Assembly (NCBI GenBank): GCA_041861885.1
Contig: JBGVUE010000001.1
Span: forward strand, 360,001 to 424,000
Length of the DNA: 64,000 nucleotides
DNA from: Haloimpatiens sp. FM7315
GTDB taxonomy: Bacteria > Bacillota > Clostridia > Clostridiales > Clostridiaceae
Direction of reading: 5' to 3'
Below the pieces are notes generated by a model. It made no database searches and had not been told where the DNA came from. It worked only from the letters and a program-made list of their open reading frames with translations. A program made the position numbers and the translations under genes. This document shows positions 45,520 to 55,761 of this stretch, one piece after another. The stretch's first letter is position 1. Each line of letters opens with the position of its first letter.

Positions 45520-45550
45520 CACAAAATATTTAATATTTCGTGCTATAATT
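45515..45550. terminator. Bidirectional terminator overlapping the disA stop
   Basis: TATAGCACAAAATATT and AATATTTCGTGCTATA pair almost perfectly, with the disA TAG inside the left arm. The next gene is convergent. Confidence 0.8.
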
Positions 45551-45551
45551 T

Positions 45552-45950
45552 CTATTTTAAAGAAAATTTTCCGAGAGTGTTGATTCTATTGTATTCTTTT
45601 AGGAGTATATCATATAAGTTTAAATCCAGTGCATTACATAAAGATGTTAGGTAAAATAAATTGTTTCCAATCTCTTTTTCTATTACATCCCTACAATTAT
45701 TGCACATTTTTCCCTTTAGATGGGTATTAAGTAAATCATCTAAGGACTGAAGGTCTTCGTAGTTATCAGGAAGTTTTTGTTTTTCTGCTTCAATTTTTAT
45801 ACAACCACAGTTAGTTACTGATTTTGTTACAGCTCTGTTAATTCTTGCTTCAGATTCCTGAAGCTTACTCATTATATCTAAAATGCTTTTGTGTCTTAGT
45901 AAAGATTCATATACTGAATTTTGGAAATCATCAAATATAACATCTTTCAT
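45552..45950 (-). CDS. DUF1573-type clostridial protein
   Basis: A 132-residue protein (MKDVIFDDFQNSVYESLLRH) of a family common in clostridia next to disA and usually listed as DUF1573. It has four Cys in two groups (NCGC, then CNNC) that could bind metal, and is otherwise helical. ATG 45950 is 9 nt after AAGGGG; a TTG at 45959 is too close. A strong promoter lies at 46002-46030. Function unknown. Confidence 0.75.
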   Translation of the reverse strand: MKDVIFDDFQNSVYESLLRHKSILDIMSKLQESEARINRAVTKSVTNCGCIKIEAEKQKLPDNYEDLQSLDDLLNTHLKGKMCNNCRDVIEKEIGNNLFYLTSLCNALDLNLYDILLKEYNRINTLGKFSLK

Positions 45951-46001
45951 GAAGTTCAACCCCTTATAAAAAATTCAAGAAAATTCTTAATTCTTAATGT
46001 A

Positions 46002-46030
46002 ATTATAGTTTTTTTATACAAAGTTGTCAA
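46002..46030 (-). promoter_or_regulatory. Consensus sigma-A promoter for the DUF1573 gene
   Basis: On the minus strand TTGACA, 17 nt, TATAAT: both boxes match consensus exactly. It is 52 nt from the start codon. Confidence 0.88.
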
Positions 46031-46255
46031 TAACTCATAGAGTGTATTTGAAAAAATAGCAGCAAACATCTTAGCTATATAGTAATAGAAAATAAAAATA
46101 AATTATAGGGGGATTTTATGCTTTTTAAAATATTAATACTTTGTTAAATTAATTGAAATGTAACAATTATTAATATATATTAAGTATAATAGGATTTAAA
46201 ATAGTAAATTATGATAATAATGTATATATAGATATAATTCATAGGAGGTGAAAGT
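46031..46255. other. Divergent intergenic region
   Basis: AT-rich DNA between the DUF1573 promoter and yacL. TATAAT at 46185-46190 may be the yacL -10 box, but no good -35 is seen. A nine-codon frame at about 46118 has a ribosome-like AGGGGG but no further support. Confidence 0.4.
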
Positions 46256-47349
46256 GTGTTAAAAAAATATTAAGAATACTATTTACTATAATAGGACTAA
46301 TATTAGGATTTATTATAGGATCACAACTTTTAAAAACAAGCTATATAAGTAAATTGTCATACTTTAAGTCAAGTACAACATTGTCAGCTTTATTTATTAT
46401 TATTTGTATTTTATTATTTGGAATAATTATGTATTTATTATCTCCGGTAATTAATTCTTTAATAATGAAGGTAATGGAATATGTTGAGAATAACTTCCAA
46501 AGAATTCCAGCTAATGAAATTCTATTTGGAACTGTAGGAGCTATTATTGGCCTTGTTATTTCGGTATTAATAACATCTACTTTTTCTAATTTTGGGCCTT
46601 TAGGAACTATTGTAAGCATTGTAATAGCTGTAGTTATGGCTGCACTAGGAGCTAATATTTCAGTAAAAAAGAGGGAAGAGATTACAAACTTTTTTTCTAG
46701 TTTAAAAAAGGTAAATATGTCCAAAGAAAAGAAAAGCAAGAATCCTTACAAGGGTACACCTAAGGTTTTGGATACTTCTGTAATTATAGATGGTCGTATA
46801 CTTGATATATGTCAAACTGGGTTTGTAGAAGGAACTTTAATAATTCCTAATTTTGTGCTAGAGGAACTTAGACATATTGCAGATTCTTCTGATTCACTTA
46901 AGAGAAATAGAGGTAGAAGAGGACTTGATATATTAAATAAGATTCAAAAAGAACTAAAAATCGATGTACAAATTTCCGAAAGAGATTTCCCGGAAATAGC
47001 TGAAGTAGACAGTAAACTTTTAAAACTTGCTCAGGTTTTAGATGGAAAAGTAATAACAAATGATTATAATTTAAATAAAGTAGCTCAGTTTCAAGGCGTT
47101 GATGTGCTTAATATAAATGAGTTAGCTAATGCTGTTAAACCAATGCTTTTACCAGGGGAAGAGATGGTAATGCAAATAGTAAAAGATGGTAAAGAATCAG
47201 GCCAAGGTATTGGATACCTAGATGATGGAACTATGATTGTTGTAGAAGGTGGCAGAAGATACATTGGAGAGGAAAGAGGCGTAGTTGTTACTTCTGTGCT
47301 TCAAACTGCAGCAGGTAGAATGATATTTGCAAAGCCAAAAGAAAATTAA
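46256..47349 (+). CDS. YacL-type PIN/TRAM-domain membrane protein (frame broken in an A run)
   Basis: Restored length is 364 residues. Four membrane helices fill about the first 130 residues, then comes a PIN nuclease domain with acidic active-site residues (DTSVIIDGRILD, and the DGKVITNDYNLN block), and a C-terminal TRAM RNA-binding domain (GIGYLDDGTMIVVEGGRRYI). Start GTG 46256 follows AGGAGGTG by 5 nt; frame is lost in the seven-A run just after the start. Position before ispD is conserved in Firmicutes. It is likely a membrane-tethered RNase. Confidence 0.9.
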
Positions 47350-47369
47350 TTTGCTTGGAAGGGATAAAT

Positions 47370-48061
47370 ATGAGTGGAAATTACGCTATTATTTTAGCGG
47401 CAGGCAAGGGGCTTAGAATGAAAGCCGGCATAAACAAACAATATATTGACATAGATGGAAAGCCCATATTATACTACACTTTAAAAGCTTTTTCAAAGTG
47501 CCAAGCTATTGACAATATAATAGTAGTTGCTTCTGAAAGTGAAATAAACTACTGTAAAAAAGAAGTTGTAGACAAGTATGGTTTTAATAAAGTGTCAAAG
47601 ATAGTAGCCGGTGGAAATGAAAGACAAGAGTCTGTTTTAAAAGGTCTAGAGGCTATATCTAGTGCTGATATAGTTTTGATTCATGATGGAGCGAGACCCT
47701 TTGTTGAAGAGAATACAATAAAACAGGGGATAGAGTATGCAAGGCTCTATGGAGCAGCTGCCTCTGGAGTTCCTTCTAAAGATACAGTGAAGGTAAAAGA
47801 TGAAAATGGATTTTCAAAGGGAACTTTGAAAAGAAGTGAACTTTTTTAGTTCAGACCCCGCAGGTTTTTAAATATGATTTAATACTAAAGTGTCATCATA
47901 AGCTCAAAGAGGAAAACATGTTTGTTACCGATGATACTATGGTTGTAGAGAGATATGGTTATAGGGTATACTTATATCAAGGTAGTTATGACAATATAAA
48001 AATAACTACCCCAGAGGATTTAGTCTTTGGTGAAAATTTGATTTATAAATTGCACTATTGA
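47370..48061 (+). CDS. ispD: 2-C-methyl-D-erythritol 4-phosphate cytidylyltransferase (frame broken in a T run)
   Basis: Restored length is 230 residues. IspD makes CDP-methylerythritol in the non-mevalonate isoprenoid pathway. Landmarks are the CTP-binding LAAGKGLRM with Lys (INKQY), IHDGARPFV, the PSKDTVK loop and, after correction, QTPQVF and TDDTMVVE. Frame is lost at the six-T run near 47844-47849; one more T restores it. ATG 47370 follows GGAAGGG. The stop codon overlaps the -35 box of the next promoter. Confidence 0.95.
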
Positions 48062-48086
48062 CATATTCCCATACAATAAGTATATT
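48058..48086 (+). promoter_or_regulatory. Promoter of the T-box/proS operon
   Basis: TTGACA (48058-48063), 17 nt, TATATT (48081-48086). It overlaps the ispD stop codon. Confidence 0.8.
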
Positions 48087-48114
48087 ATATAAGTAAAAGT
48101 AATATTGTATGTAG

Positions 48115-48302
48115 TGCTATGAAAAAGATTAGTAGAGACAATTTAAAGAGAGAAAGTCCAAGGCTGAAAGATTTTCATCTGTTTCGAACCTACTTTGGAG
48201 CTGTAGTTAATAGCTACCGGTGAGAGCCGTTATTTTATTGAGTACAAATTTAGGTGGTACCGCGATAAAACTCGCCCTAATCTTAGGGTGGGTTTTTTTA
48301 TA
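48115..48302 (+). promoter_or_regulatory. T-box leader controlling the proS genes
   Basis: The T-box sequence AGGTGGTACCGCG is at about 48252-48264. It is followed by a strong terminator hairpin (CTCGCCCTAA / TTAGGGTGGG with a T run, 48271-48302). A long stem I region precedes it. A CCT triplet (Pro) at 48189-48191 in the context GAACCTAC is the probable specifier. Uncharged tRNA-Pro would stabilise the antiterminator and switch on both synthetase genes. Confidence 0.93.
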
Positions 48303-48379
48303 TCTATTTTTAAACTCTATAATGTGGAGTCTTTATTCTTAGGATAAATATATATTTAAATAAATGGAGGAGATTTATA

Positions 48380-49815
48380 ATGGGTAAAAACAAAAAATGG
48401 TTGAAGCAATTACTTCAATGGATGTAGATTTTGCTAAGTGGTATACAGATATTGTGAAAAAAGCTGAATTAGTTGATTATGCAAGTGTAAAAGGTTGTAT
48501 GATAATAAGGCCTTATGGATATGCCATATGGGAGAATATACAAAAAGATTTAGATGCTAGATTTAAAGCTACTGGACATGAAAATGTATATATGCCTATG
48601 TTTATTCCAGAGTCACTTCTTAAAAAGGAGAAAGATCATGTAGAGGGTTTCGCTCCAGAAGTAGCTTGGGTTACTCATTTTGGTGAAGAGGAATTAACTG
48701 AGAGATTATGTGTTCGTCCAACTTCAGAAACTCTATTTTGTGAGCACTATGCTAAAATAGTTCAATCTTATAACGATCTTCCAAAGCTATACAATCAGTG
48801 GTGTTCTGTAGTTAGATGTGAAAAAACTACAAGACCATTTTTAAGAACTACAGAATTTTTGTGGCAAGAAGGACATACAGTCCATGCAACTGCTGAAGAA
48901 TCTCAAAATGAAACAATAAATATATTAAATTTATATGCAGATTTTTGTGAAAAAGTTTTAGCTATTCCAGTAATTAAAGGTCAAAAAACTGAAAAAGAGA
49001 AATTTGCAGGGGCAAAAGCAACTTATACAATTGAAAGTTTAATGCACGATGGCAAGGCATTGCAATCTGGTACTTCTCATAACTTTGGAGATAATTTTGC
49101 TAAGGCTTTCAATATTCAGTATTCAGATAAAAATGGTAAATTGCAATATGTAAATGAAACTTCTTGGGGCATGACTACAAGACTTATTGGTGCTGTAATA
49201 ATGGTTCACGGAGATGACAATGGTTTAGTGCTTCCTCCAAAAATAGCTCCAGTTCAAGTCGTAATTGTGCCAGTTGCGCAGCATAAAGAAGGAGTACTTG
49301 AAAAAGCTGAGGAATTAAAAAATAGATTATCTAATATTTGCAAGGTTAAATTAGATGCAAGAGATAAGATGCCAGGATGGAAATTTGCAGAATATGAAAT
49401 GAAGGGCGTTCCAGTTAGATTAGAAGTGGGACCAAAGGACATAGAAAAAAATCAATGTGTACTTGCAAGAAGAGATACTTTAGAGAAGATAGTAGTATCT
49501 TTAGATGAAATTGAAGATAAAATAACTTTACTTTTAGATGAAGTACAAAGCAATTTATTAGAAAAGGCTAGAAAAAATACTGTAGAAAAAACTTATGAAG
49601 CAAAAGACTTTGATGAGTTCTGTAAAACTGTTGAAACAAAGCCTGGATTTGTAAAAGCTATGTGGTGCGGAGACAGAGAATGTGAAGATAAAATTAAAGA
49701 AGTAACTGGTGCAACATCAAGATGTATTCCATTTGAGCAAGAAGAAATATCAGATACCTGCGTATGTTGTGGCAAAAAAGCTAAGCATATGGTTTACTTT
49801 GGAAGAGCGTATTAG
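48380..49815 (+). CDS. proS: Prolyl-tRNA synthetase, archaeal/eukaryotic-like type (frame broken near start)
   Basis: Restored length is 478 residues, the short ProRS form without an editing insert and with a C-terminal zinc-like tail (CGDRECEDK ... CVCCGKKA, ending in Tyr). Class II motifs are evident: [15 protein letters not shown], then [16 protein letters not shown] and [26 protein letters not shown] precedes ATG 48380. One A is missing in the six-A run near codon 6, after which the frame reads [16 protein letters not shown]. It is the catalytically complete enzyme of the pair. Confidence 0.95.
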
Positions 49816-49836
49816 AATTTTTGGGGAAATTAAAAT

Positions 49837-51507
49837 ATGAGAATGTCAAATATGCTTATTAATACTTTAAGGGAAGTTACAAAGGAAATAGAACCTAAAA
49901 GTCATGAACTGCTTTTAAGGGCAGGGATGATGAGAAAAATAGCATATGGTATATATAATTTTATGCCAATGGGAATTAAGGTCATAGAGAATATAGAAGC
50001 TATAGTTAGAGAAGAAATGGATAATATAGGGTGTCAAGAAATTATGACATCCTCTATAATCCCTTTGGAACTTGTGGAGGAATCCTCAGAGTTAAATGAG
50101 TTTCAAGAAGAAATTTTTAAAATTAAAGACAGAAATGATAAGGAATTTTGCATTGGAACTTCTTTAAAAGAGGTTTTTATGGATATAGCAAGAAATGAAA
50201 TAAGTATGCGTAAGAATTTTTCTGTAAACTTTTATGAAATAAAATCCAGAATAAGAGATGAGAGAAGACCAAGGTTTGGACCCATTAAATCTAGGGAATT
50301 TATCATAAAAGAAGCCTATAGCTTTGACAAAGATTATAAGGGCTTAGAGCTTCAATACAATAAAATGAAAGAAGCTTATAAAAATATATTTAAAAGATGT
50401 TCCCTTGAAGTGATGTGTGTTAATGGAGGATTAAAAGCATCAAAGAAAGAAGAGAATCTAAAATTTATGATTAAATCGGAGATTTTAGATGAAAGGATAG
50501 CTTTTTGTCCTTCTTGCTTTAAAACTTCTTGTTTAGAGATAACTGAATCTACTCCAGAGGTTTCAAATAATGAAGAAATGCTAGAATTAAAAAAGATAGA
50601 AACCCCAGAGGCTAGAACCATTGGGGATTTAGTTAGATTCTTTAATACAACTTCAGATAAATTTGCTAAAACAATTATATATAGAGCAGATGATAAAGTT
50701 TTAGCAGTTATGGTAAGAGGGGATAGAGAAGTAAGTGAGGAGAAAGTCAAAAGGGCATTAGGTGAAGAATCTTTCTTAGAGATGGCAGATTCAATTATGG
50801 TAAAAAAAGCTACAGGCGCAGAAGTTGGTTTTGCAGGACCAATAGGTATAAGGGTTAACTATCTTTTTGTAGATGAAGAAGTTAAAAATATGCATAATTT
50901 TATTGTAGGTGGTAATGAAACTGGATATCATTATTGCAATGTAAACTACGAAAGAGATTTTAAAGGAGAGCTTGGAGACTTTAGAAAGGCTGTAGAGGGA
51001 GATAGATGCAAAAACTGTGGAAAGCCAATTTCTATAGTAAATGCAATAGAGTTAGGAAGTATATCGAAGTTAGGAGTCATGTCTAAAAACCCTTTTGTTA
51101 TGGGAAGGTACCTACTAGGAATTACAAGAATTATGGCAGCTATAATAGAGCAAAATCACGACGAGGATGGTATTATATGGCCAGTTTTAGTTGCTCCTTA
51201 TAAAGTAATTGTCATTCCTGCTGTTTATAAGAATGAAAAACAAATGAAAACTTCAGAGGAGATATATAAGAAATTAAAAGCTGAAAATATAGATGTTATT
51301 TTGGATGATAGAAATGAAAGAGCTGGAGTTAAATTTAAGGATGCAGATTTAATGGGAATTCCAATTAGAATAACTGTGGGCAGGAAAATAGAAGAAGGCA
51401 AGGTTGAATTCAAAAAACGAAGTGATAAAGACCTTGAGATTATAGACCTTCATGATATAATACAAAGAGTTAGAGAATATTTATTTAAGGATACCAAAAT
51501 TGGTTAA
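49837..51507 (+). CDS. Prolyl-tRNA synthetase paralogue, bacterial type, with altered catalytic motifs
   Basis: A 556-residue protein with the full bacterial ProRS layout: catalytic core, an inserted YbaK-like editing domain (about 225-380, FNTTSDKFAKTIIYRADD) and an anticodon-binding domain (about 450-540). Key motifs deviate. The near-universal GPTHEE is GTSLKEV here, motif 2 is otherwise kept (RDERRPRFGPIKSREFI), and the motif 3 G-CYGIG segment is GRYLLGITRIMAAIIEQ. The start is ATG 49837 with GGGG about 9 nt upstream. It is co-transcribed with the other synthetase (21-nt gap). It may be a non-canonical or editing-only protein. Confidence 0.88.
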   Translation: MRMSNMLINTLREVTKEIEPKSHELLLRAGMMRKIAYGIYNFMPMGIKVIENIEAIVREEMDNIGCQEIMTSSIIPLELVEESSELNEFQEEIFKIKDRNDKEFCIGTSLKEVFMDIARNEISMRKNFSVNFYEIKSRIRDERRPRFGPIKSREFIIKEAYSFDKDYKGLELQYNKMKEAYKNIFKRCSLEVMCVNGGLKASKKEENLKFMIKSEILDERIAFCPSCFKTSCLEITESTPEVSNNEEMLELKKIETPEARTIGDLVRFFNTTSDKFAKTIIYRADDKVLAVMVRGDREVSEEKVKRALGEESFLEMADSIMVKKATGAEVGFAGPIGIRVNYLFVDEEVKNMHNFIVGGNETGYHYCNVNYERDFKGELGDFRKAVEGDRCKNCGKPISIVNAIELGSISKLGVMSKNPFVMGRYLLGITRIMAAIIEQNHDEDGIIWPVLVAPYKVIVIPAVYKNEKQMKTSEEIYKKLKAENIDVILDDRNERAGVKFKDADLMGIPIRITVGRKIEEGKVEFKKRSDKDLEIIDLHDIIQRVREYLFKDTKIG

Positions 51508-51551
51508 GAATATTAAATTAAAAGGGATATTTGTTGTAAGGAGGGAATTTT

Positions 51552-52948
51552 ATGAAAATATATAATACTATGAGTAGAAAAAAGAAGAATTTAAGCCAAT
51601 AAATCCTGGTGAAGTAAAAATGTATGCTTGTGGTCCTACAGTGTATAATTTTTTTCATATAGGAAATGCTAGAACTTTTATCATATTTGACACTATCAGA
51701 AGATACCTAGAATATAGAGGATATAAAGTCAACTTTGTTCAAAATTTTACTGATATAGATGATAAGATGATAAAAAGGGCAAATGAAGAAGGCATTACTG
51801 TTAAGGAATTGGGAGATAGATTTATAAAAGAATACTACAAAGATGCAGATGGACTAAATATTGAAAGAGCCACTACTAATCCAAGAGCTACAGAATTTAT
51901 GGATAATATAATAAAATTCGTTTCTGATTTAATAGATAAGGGTTATGCTTATGAAGTTGAGGGAGACGTTTATTTTAGCACTAAAAAGTTTAAAGACTAT
52001 GGTAAACTTTCAGGACAAAACATCGAAGATTTACAAGCTGGTGCAAGAATCAGTGTAGATGAGAGAAAAAAAGATCCTATGGATTTTGCCATATGGAAAA
52101 GTGAAAAACCTGGTGAACCTTCTTGGAAGAGTCCATGGGGAAAAGGTAGGCCTGGGTGGCATATAGAATGTTCTTGTATGGTTCACGATTTATTAGGTGA
52201 AACTATTGATATACATGGTGGCGGAATGGATTTAATATTTCCTCATCATCAGAATGAAATTGCTCAAAGTGAGGCAAGGACAGGTAAAAAATTTGTTAAC
52301 TACTGGATGCATGCAGCTTACTTAAACATTGACAATAAAAAGATGTCTAAATCACTTAACAATTTCTTTACTGCAAGAGAAGTTTTAGAAATGTATTCTA
52401 AAGATGTTATAAGATTTTTCATGCTTTCAGCTCATTATAGAAATCAGCTAAACTTTAGCAAAGATTTATTAGAATCAGCTAAATCATCAGTTGAGAGAAT
52501 ATATAATACTATAGGCAACTTAGAAAGCTTACTTTTAGAGATAAAAGATAACAATAATTCTAAGGATGAAAAAGATTTTGAAGTAAAACTTCAAAGTTAT
52601 AGAGATAAATACGTAGAAAAAATGGATGATGATTTTAATACTGCAGACGCAATATCTGTTATTTTTGACCTTGTAAAAGATATCAATTTAAATTTAAATA
52701 ACAATTCCTCTAAGAAAATAGTAAATGATGCTTTGGAGCTAATAAGAGAATTAGGAAGCCCTCTTGGTATACTTCAGGACAGTACAAAGGGTTCTTTAGA
52801 GGAGAAAATTGAAAAATTAATAGAAGATAGGCAAAAGGCGAGAAAAGAAAAGAACTGGGCTTTAGCTGACCAAATTAGAGATGAATTAAATTCTAGAGGA
52901 ATTATTTTAGAGGATACTCCAAAGGGAGTAAGATGGCATTTAAAATAA
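51552..52948 (+). CDS. cysS: Cysteinyl-tRNA synthetase (frame broken near start)
   Basis: Restored length is 465 residues. Class I signatures are HIGN (after CGPTVYNFF, with the zinc-binding Cys) and KMSKS in KKMSKSLNN. The zinc ligands GWHIECSCM and [10 protein letters not shown] are present. GGAGGG precedes ATG 51552. The frame is lost at the six-A run near 51581-51586; one A added restores it. Confidence 0.96.
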
Positions 52949-52962
52949 ATTAAATATTGGTA

Positions 52963-53007
52963 TTTTTTCACTCTTATATAAAAAAGTATAGGAGTGAAAT
53001 TTTTTAT
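52963..53007 (+). terminator. Terminator after cysS
   Basis: TTTCACTCTTATA and TATAGGAGTGAAA pair and are followed by TTTTTT. A TATAAT at 53027-53032, just after, probably belongs to the promoter of mrnC. Confidence 0.85.
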
Positions 53008-53094
53008 AAAATTAATTAGGTCATGTTATAATATAGACAGAGCTCATTTACTAGAATAAAAAATAAAATGTAAAAAATACATAAGGAGAAGGAT

Positions 53095-53499
53095 ATGGAA
53101 TTTGATATTTTGAAAGATAAATTTAAAGAATCAGATATAAGACAGTTAAATCCTTTGGTTTTAGCTTTTATAGGAGATGCTGTATACGAAGTGTTTATTA
53201 GAGCATACTTAATAGATAAAAATAGATCTATGTCTGTGCATAAGCTTCACGTAAAAGCTGTTACATATGTAAAAGCAAAGGCCCAAAGTGATATAATGAA
53301 AAAATTATTAGATATTTTAACAGAAGAAGAACTTAGTGTATATAAAAGAGGAAGAAACACTAAATCCGGAACTACTCCGAAAAATGCAGATGTTCAAGAC
53401 TATAGGATAGCCACTGGTTTTGAAGCTTTAATTGGTTATCTTTATTTAAATGACAAGAAAGAAAGATTAAATGAAATTTTAGAAAAAACTATTGCTTAG
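53095..53499 (+). CDS. mrnC: Mini-ribonuclease 3
   Basis: A 134-residue RNase III-like catalytic domain without a dsRNA-binding domain. The signature is LAFIGDAVYE with the metal Asp/Glu, plus the RGRNTKSGTTPKNADVQDYR basic loop and the second acidic motif GFEALIGYLYL. It matures 23S rRNA at the stalk seen around the 23S genes. AAGGAG precedes ATG. Confidence 0.96.
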   Translation: MEFDILKDKFKESDIRQLNPLVLAFIGDAVYEVFIRAYLIDKNRSMSVHKLHVKAVTYVKAKAQSDIMKKLLDILTEEELSVYKRGRNTKSGTTPKNADVQDYRIATGFEALIGYLYLNDKKERLNEILEKTIA

Positions 53500-53517
53500 A
53501 ATAAAGGAGAATTTGAT

Positions 53518-54258
53518 ATGGCGTTAAAGGTTAAATTAATAGAATATACTCCTAATCCTGAAAGGGTTATAGCAGCTGCTGCAAAACTTTGCTATAGTGC
53601 ATCAGGGATAGATGAAATAGCAGAAAAACTAACTGAAGAAAATACTGAAAAATTTTTAAACATGTTAGTTTCTTATGGACATGAGTCACCTATAGAACAT
53701 GTAAGTTTTACTTTTGCTATAGAAGGAGTGTCAAGAAGTTTAACTCATCAGTTAGTAAGACACAGAATAGCTTCTTTTTCTCAGCAAAGCCAAAGGTATG
53801 TAAAGTTAAAACAATTTGAGTATGTAATCCCAGATAGCGTGAAAGCGGATGAGGAAGCTAAAAAAATTTTTATTGAAACCATGGAAAAGTGTCAAGAGGC
53901 ATACAATATGCTTTCGGACAGGCTTAAGGAAAAGTACGTAAATGAAGGAATGACAAATTCTGCTGCAGAAAAGAAAGCCATTGAGGATGCCAGATACGTT
54001 TTTCCAAATGCTTGTGAAACTAAGATAGTTGTTACTATGAATGCCAGAAGTCTTATGAATTTCTTTAGACATAGATGCTGTAGTAGAGCTCAGTGGGAAA
54101 TACGTGCTCTTGCAAGTGAAATGTTAAAACAAGTAAAACTAGTTGCACCAGTATTATTTAAGTACGCAGGGCCAAGTTGTCTTAAAGGAAGCTGTACTGA
54201 GGGAAAGATGAGCTGCGGGAAAATTAATGAAATGAGAAAATTATATTTAGACATCTAA
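53518..54258 (+). CDS. thyX: FAD-dependent thymidylate synthase ThyX
   Basis: A 246-residue flavin-dependent thymidylate synthase. The diagnostic RHR-x-S-x5-SQR motif reads [14 protein letters not shown] near residue 80. The C-terminus shows [22 protein letters not shown]. It makes dTMP from dUMP with methylene-tetrahydrofolate. AAGGAG is 8 nt before ATG. Confidence 0.97.
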   Translation: MALKVKLIEYTPNPERVIAAAAKLCYSASGIDEIAEKLTEENTEKFLNMLVSYGHESPIEHVSFTFAIEGVSRSLTHQLVRHRIASFSQQSQRYVKLKQFEYVIPDSVKADEEAKKIFIETMEKCQEAYNMLSDRLKEKYVNEGMTNSAAEKKAIEDARYVFPNACETKIVVTMNARSLMNFFRHRCCSRAQWEIRALASEMLKQVKLVAPVLFKYAGPSCLKGSCTEGKMSCGKINEMRKLYLDI

Positions 54259-54357
54259 ATATAAGCTTTATATTGTGTCTTTGTTATAGTAAAATGTTCA
54301 GTATGGTTTTAAAAAATAAAAAGATAAAGTACGTATAAATGGAAGGGAAGTGTGTTC

Positions 54358-55185
54358 GTGGAAAGAGAAGATAAGAAGTTTAGAAGAGAAGATAAATCAA
54401 GAAGAGAAGATAAATCAAGAAGAGAAGATAAGTTTAGAAGTGAAGATAGAGAAGATTTAATAGAGGGTAGAAATGCAGTAATTGAAGCTTTGAAATCAGG
54501 TAGCACCACTATAGAATATTTATTGATTTCAAAGGGTGAAAAATCAGGAAGTATTAACACTTTAATAAAGCTTGCAAAGGATAAGAATATAGTTATAAAA
54601 GAAGTAGATAAAAGAAAGTTAGATAGTATGTCCGAGACAGGATCTCACCAAGGTGTTATGGCTATAGTAACTCCCTTTGAATACTGTGATGTAAAAGATA
54701 TATTAAACTCAGCAAAAGAAAAAAATGAGAAGCCTTTTATAATTCTATTAGATGAAATTGAAGATCCTCACAATTTTGGCTCTATAATTAGGACTGCTGA
54801 AGTTTGTGGAGTTCATGGAATAATAATACCAAAGAGAAGAAATGTTGGCGTTACCCCTACAGTTTATAAATCTTCAGCAGGAGCTGTTGAACACGTTAAA
54901 ATAGCAAAGGTTACAAATATAAATAAGGCTATTGATGAATTGAAAGACAATGGAGTTTGGATATATGGAGCTGATATGCATGGTAAAGATTACTGTTTCC
55001 AAGCAGATTTATCTGGCTCAGTGGCTTTGGTTATAGGAAGTGAAGGTAAGGGAATATCTAAACTTACAAAATCAAAATGTGACTTGCTAGTGAAAATTCC
55101 TATGACAGGTAAAATTAATTCCCTAAATGCTTCTGTAGCAGGGGGAATAATAATGTATGAGATATTAAAACAAAGAATAAAATGA
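54358..55185 (+). CDS. rlmB: 23S rRNA (guanosine-2'-O-)-methyltransferase RlmB
   Basis: About 275 residues. A repeated charged N-terminal tail (REDKSR units) precedes the substrate-binding domain (LIEGRNAVIEALKSG) and a SPOUT methyltransferase domain with the knot motifs LDEIEDPHNFGSIIRTAE, GSEGKGISKL and INSLNASVAGG. It methylates G2251 of 23S rRNA. The start is GTG 54358 or GTG 54352; spacing to GGAAGGG favours the later one. Confidence 0.93.
   Translation: MEREDKKFRREDKSRREDKSRREDKFRSEDREDLIEGRNAVIEALKSGSTTIEYLLISKGEKSGSINTLIKLAKDKNIVIKEVDKRKLDSMSETGSHQGVMAIVTPFEYCDVKDILNSAKEKNEKPFIILLDEIEDPHNFGSIIRTAEVCGVHGIIIPKRRNVGVTPTVYKSSAGAVEHVKIAKVTNINKAIDELKDNGVWIYGADMHGKDYCFQADLSGSVALVIGSEGKGISKLTKSKCDLLVKIPMTGKINSLNASVAGGIIMYEILKQRIK
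54364..54453 (+). repeat. In-frame 18-bp tandem repeat in rlmB
   Basis: Units of the form AGAAGAGAAGATAAATCA (54382-54399 and 54400-54417, with degenerate copies on both sides) code for REDKSR-type hexapeptides. Copy number changes would keep the frame. Confidence 0.85.
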
Positions 55186-55690
55186 GGTACGTATATATAG
55201 ATGGCTATAATGTAATAAATAGCTGGTCGGAACTTAGAAAATTAAAAGATCAAAGCTTTGAAATAGCAAGGGCAGGACTTATAGATATTATACAGGAGTA
55301 TGCTGTTTATAATGGATACAAGGTTTTTATTGTATTCGATGCCCACAAAGTTCTGGGGAGTATTGAAAAAAAGAAAAAATAGGAAGTGTCATAGTTGTTT
55401 TTACTAAGGAAGGGGAAACGGCAGATAGCTTTATTGAAAAAAATGTAAACAACATAGGTAGAAAAAAAGATGTATTGGTTGTAACCTCTGATTCTTTAGA
55501 GCAACAACTTATTTTTCAAAGAGGAGCCACTAGAATGTCTTCTTTGGAATTTAAAGTTGAAGTTAACAATATAAAGAATAAAATAGCTAAAAGGACGAAA
55601 GAAAAATACAGTAAAAAAAGAAATTGGCTTGAAGATTTTGTGGATGAAGAAACATTGGAAAAACTTGAAAAAATTCGCAGAAATAATTGA
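55182..55690 (+). CDS. YacP-type NYN-domain ribonuclease (frame broken in an A run)
   Basis: Restored length is 169 residues, the size of YacP/Rae1. The NYN/PIN acidic motifs are visible (YIDGYNVINSW, VFDAHK, TKEGETADSFIEK, VTSDSLEQ). In B. subtilis, Rae1 cuts mRNA in the ribosomal A site. Its ATG overlaps the rlmB stop (ATGA). Frame is lost at the seven-A run near 55364-55370. Confidence 0.9.
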
Positions 55691-55696
55691 TTTTAC

Positions 55697-55726
55697 TTGA
55701 CTAACGAAAAATTGTTAAGGTATAAT
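55697..55726 (+). promoter_or_regulatory. Sigma-A promoter of sigH
   Basis: TTGACT (55697-55702), 18 nt, TATAAT (55721-55726), 36 nt before the start codon. Confidence 0.8.
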
Positions 55727-55761
55727 TGAATGTGTGGTTGTATATTTTACTTGGAGGGGAT

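Noticed and set aside
46118..46147. Nine-codon frame after AGGGGG upstream of yacL
   Set aside because: Short, AT-rich and without other support; probably chance.
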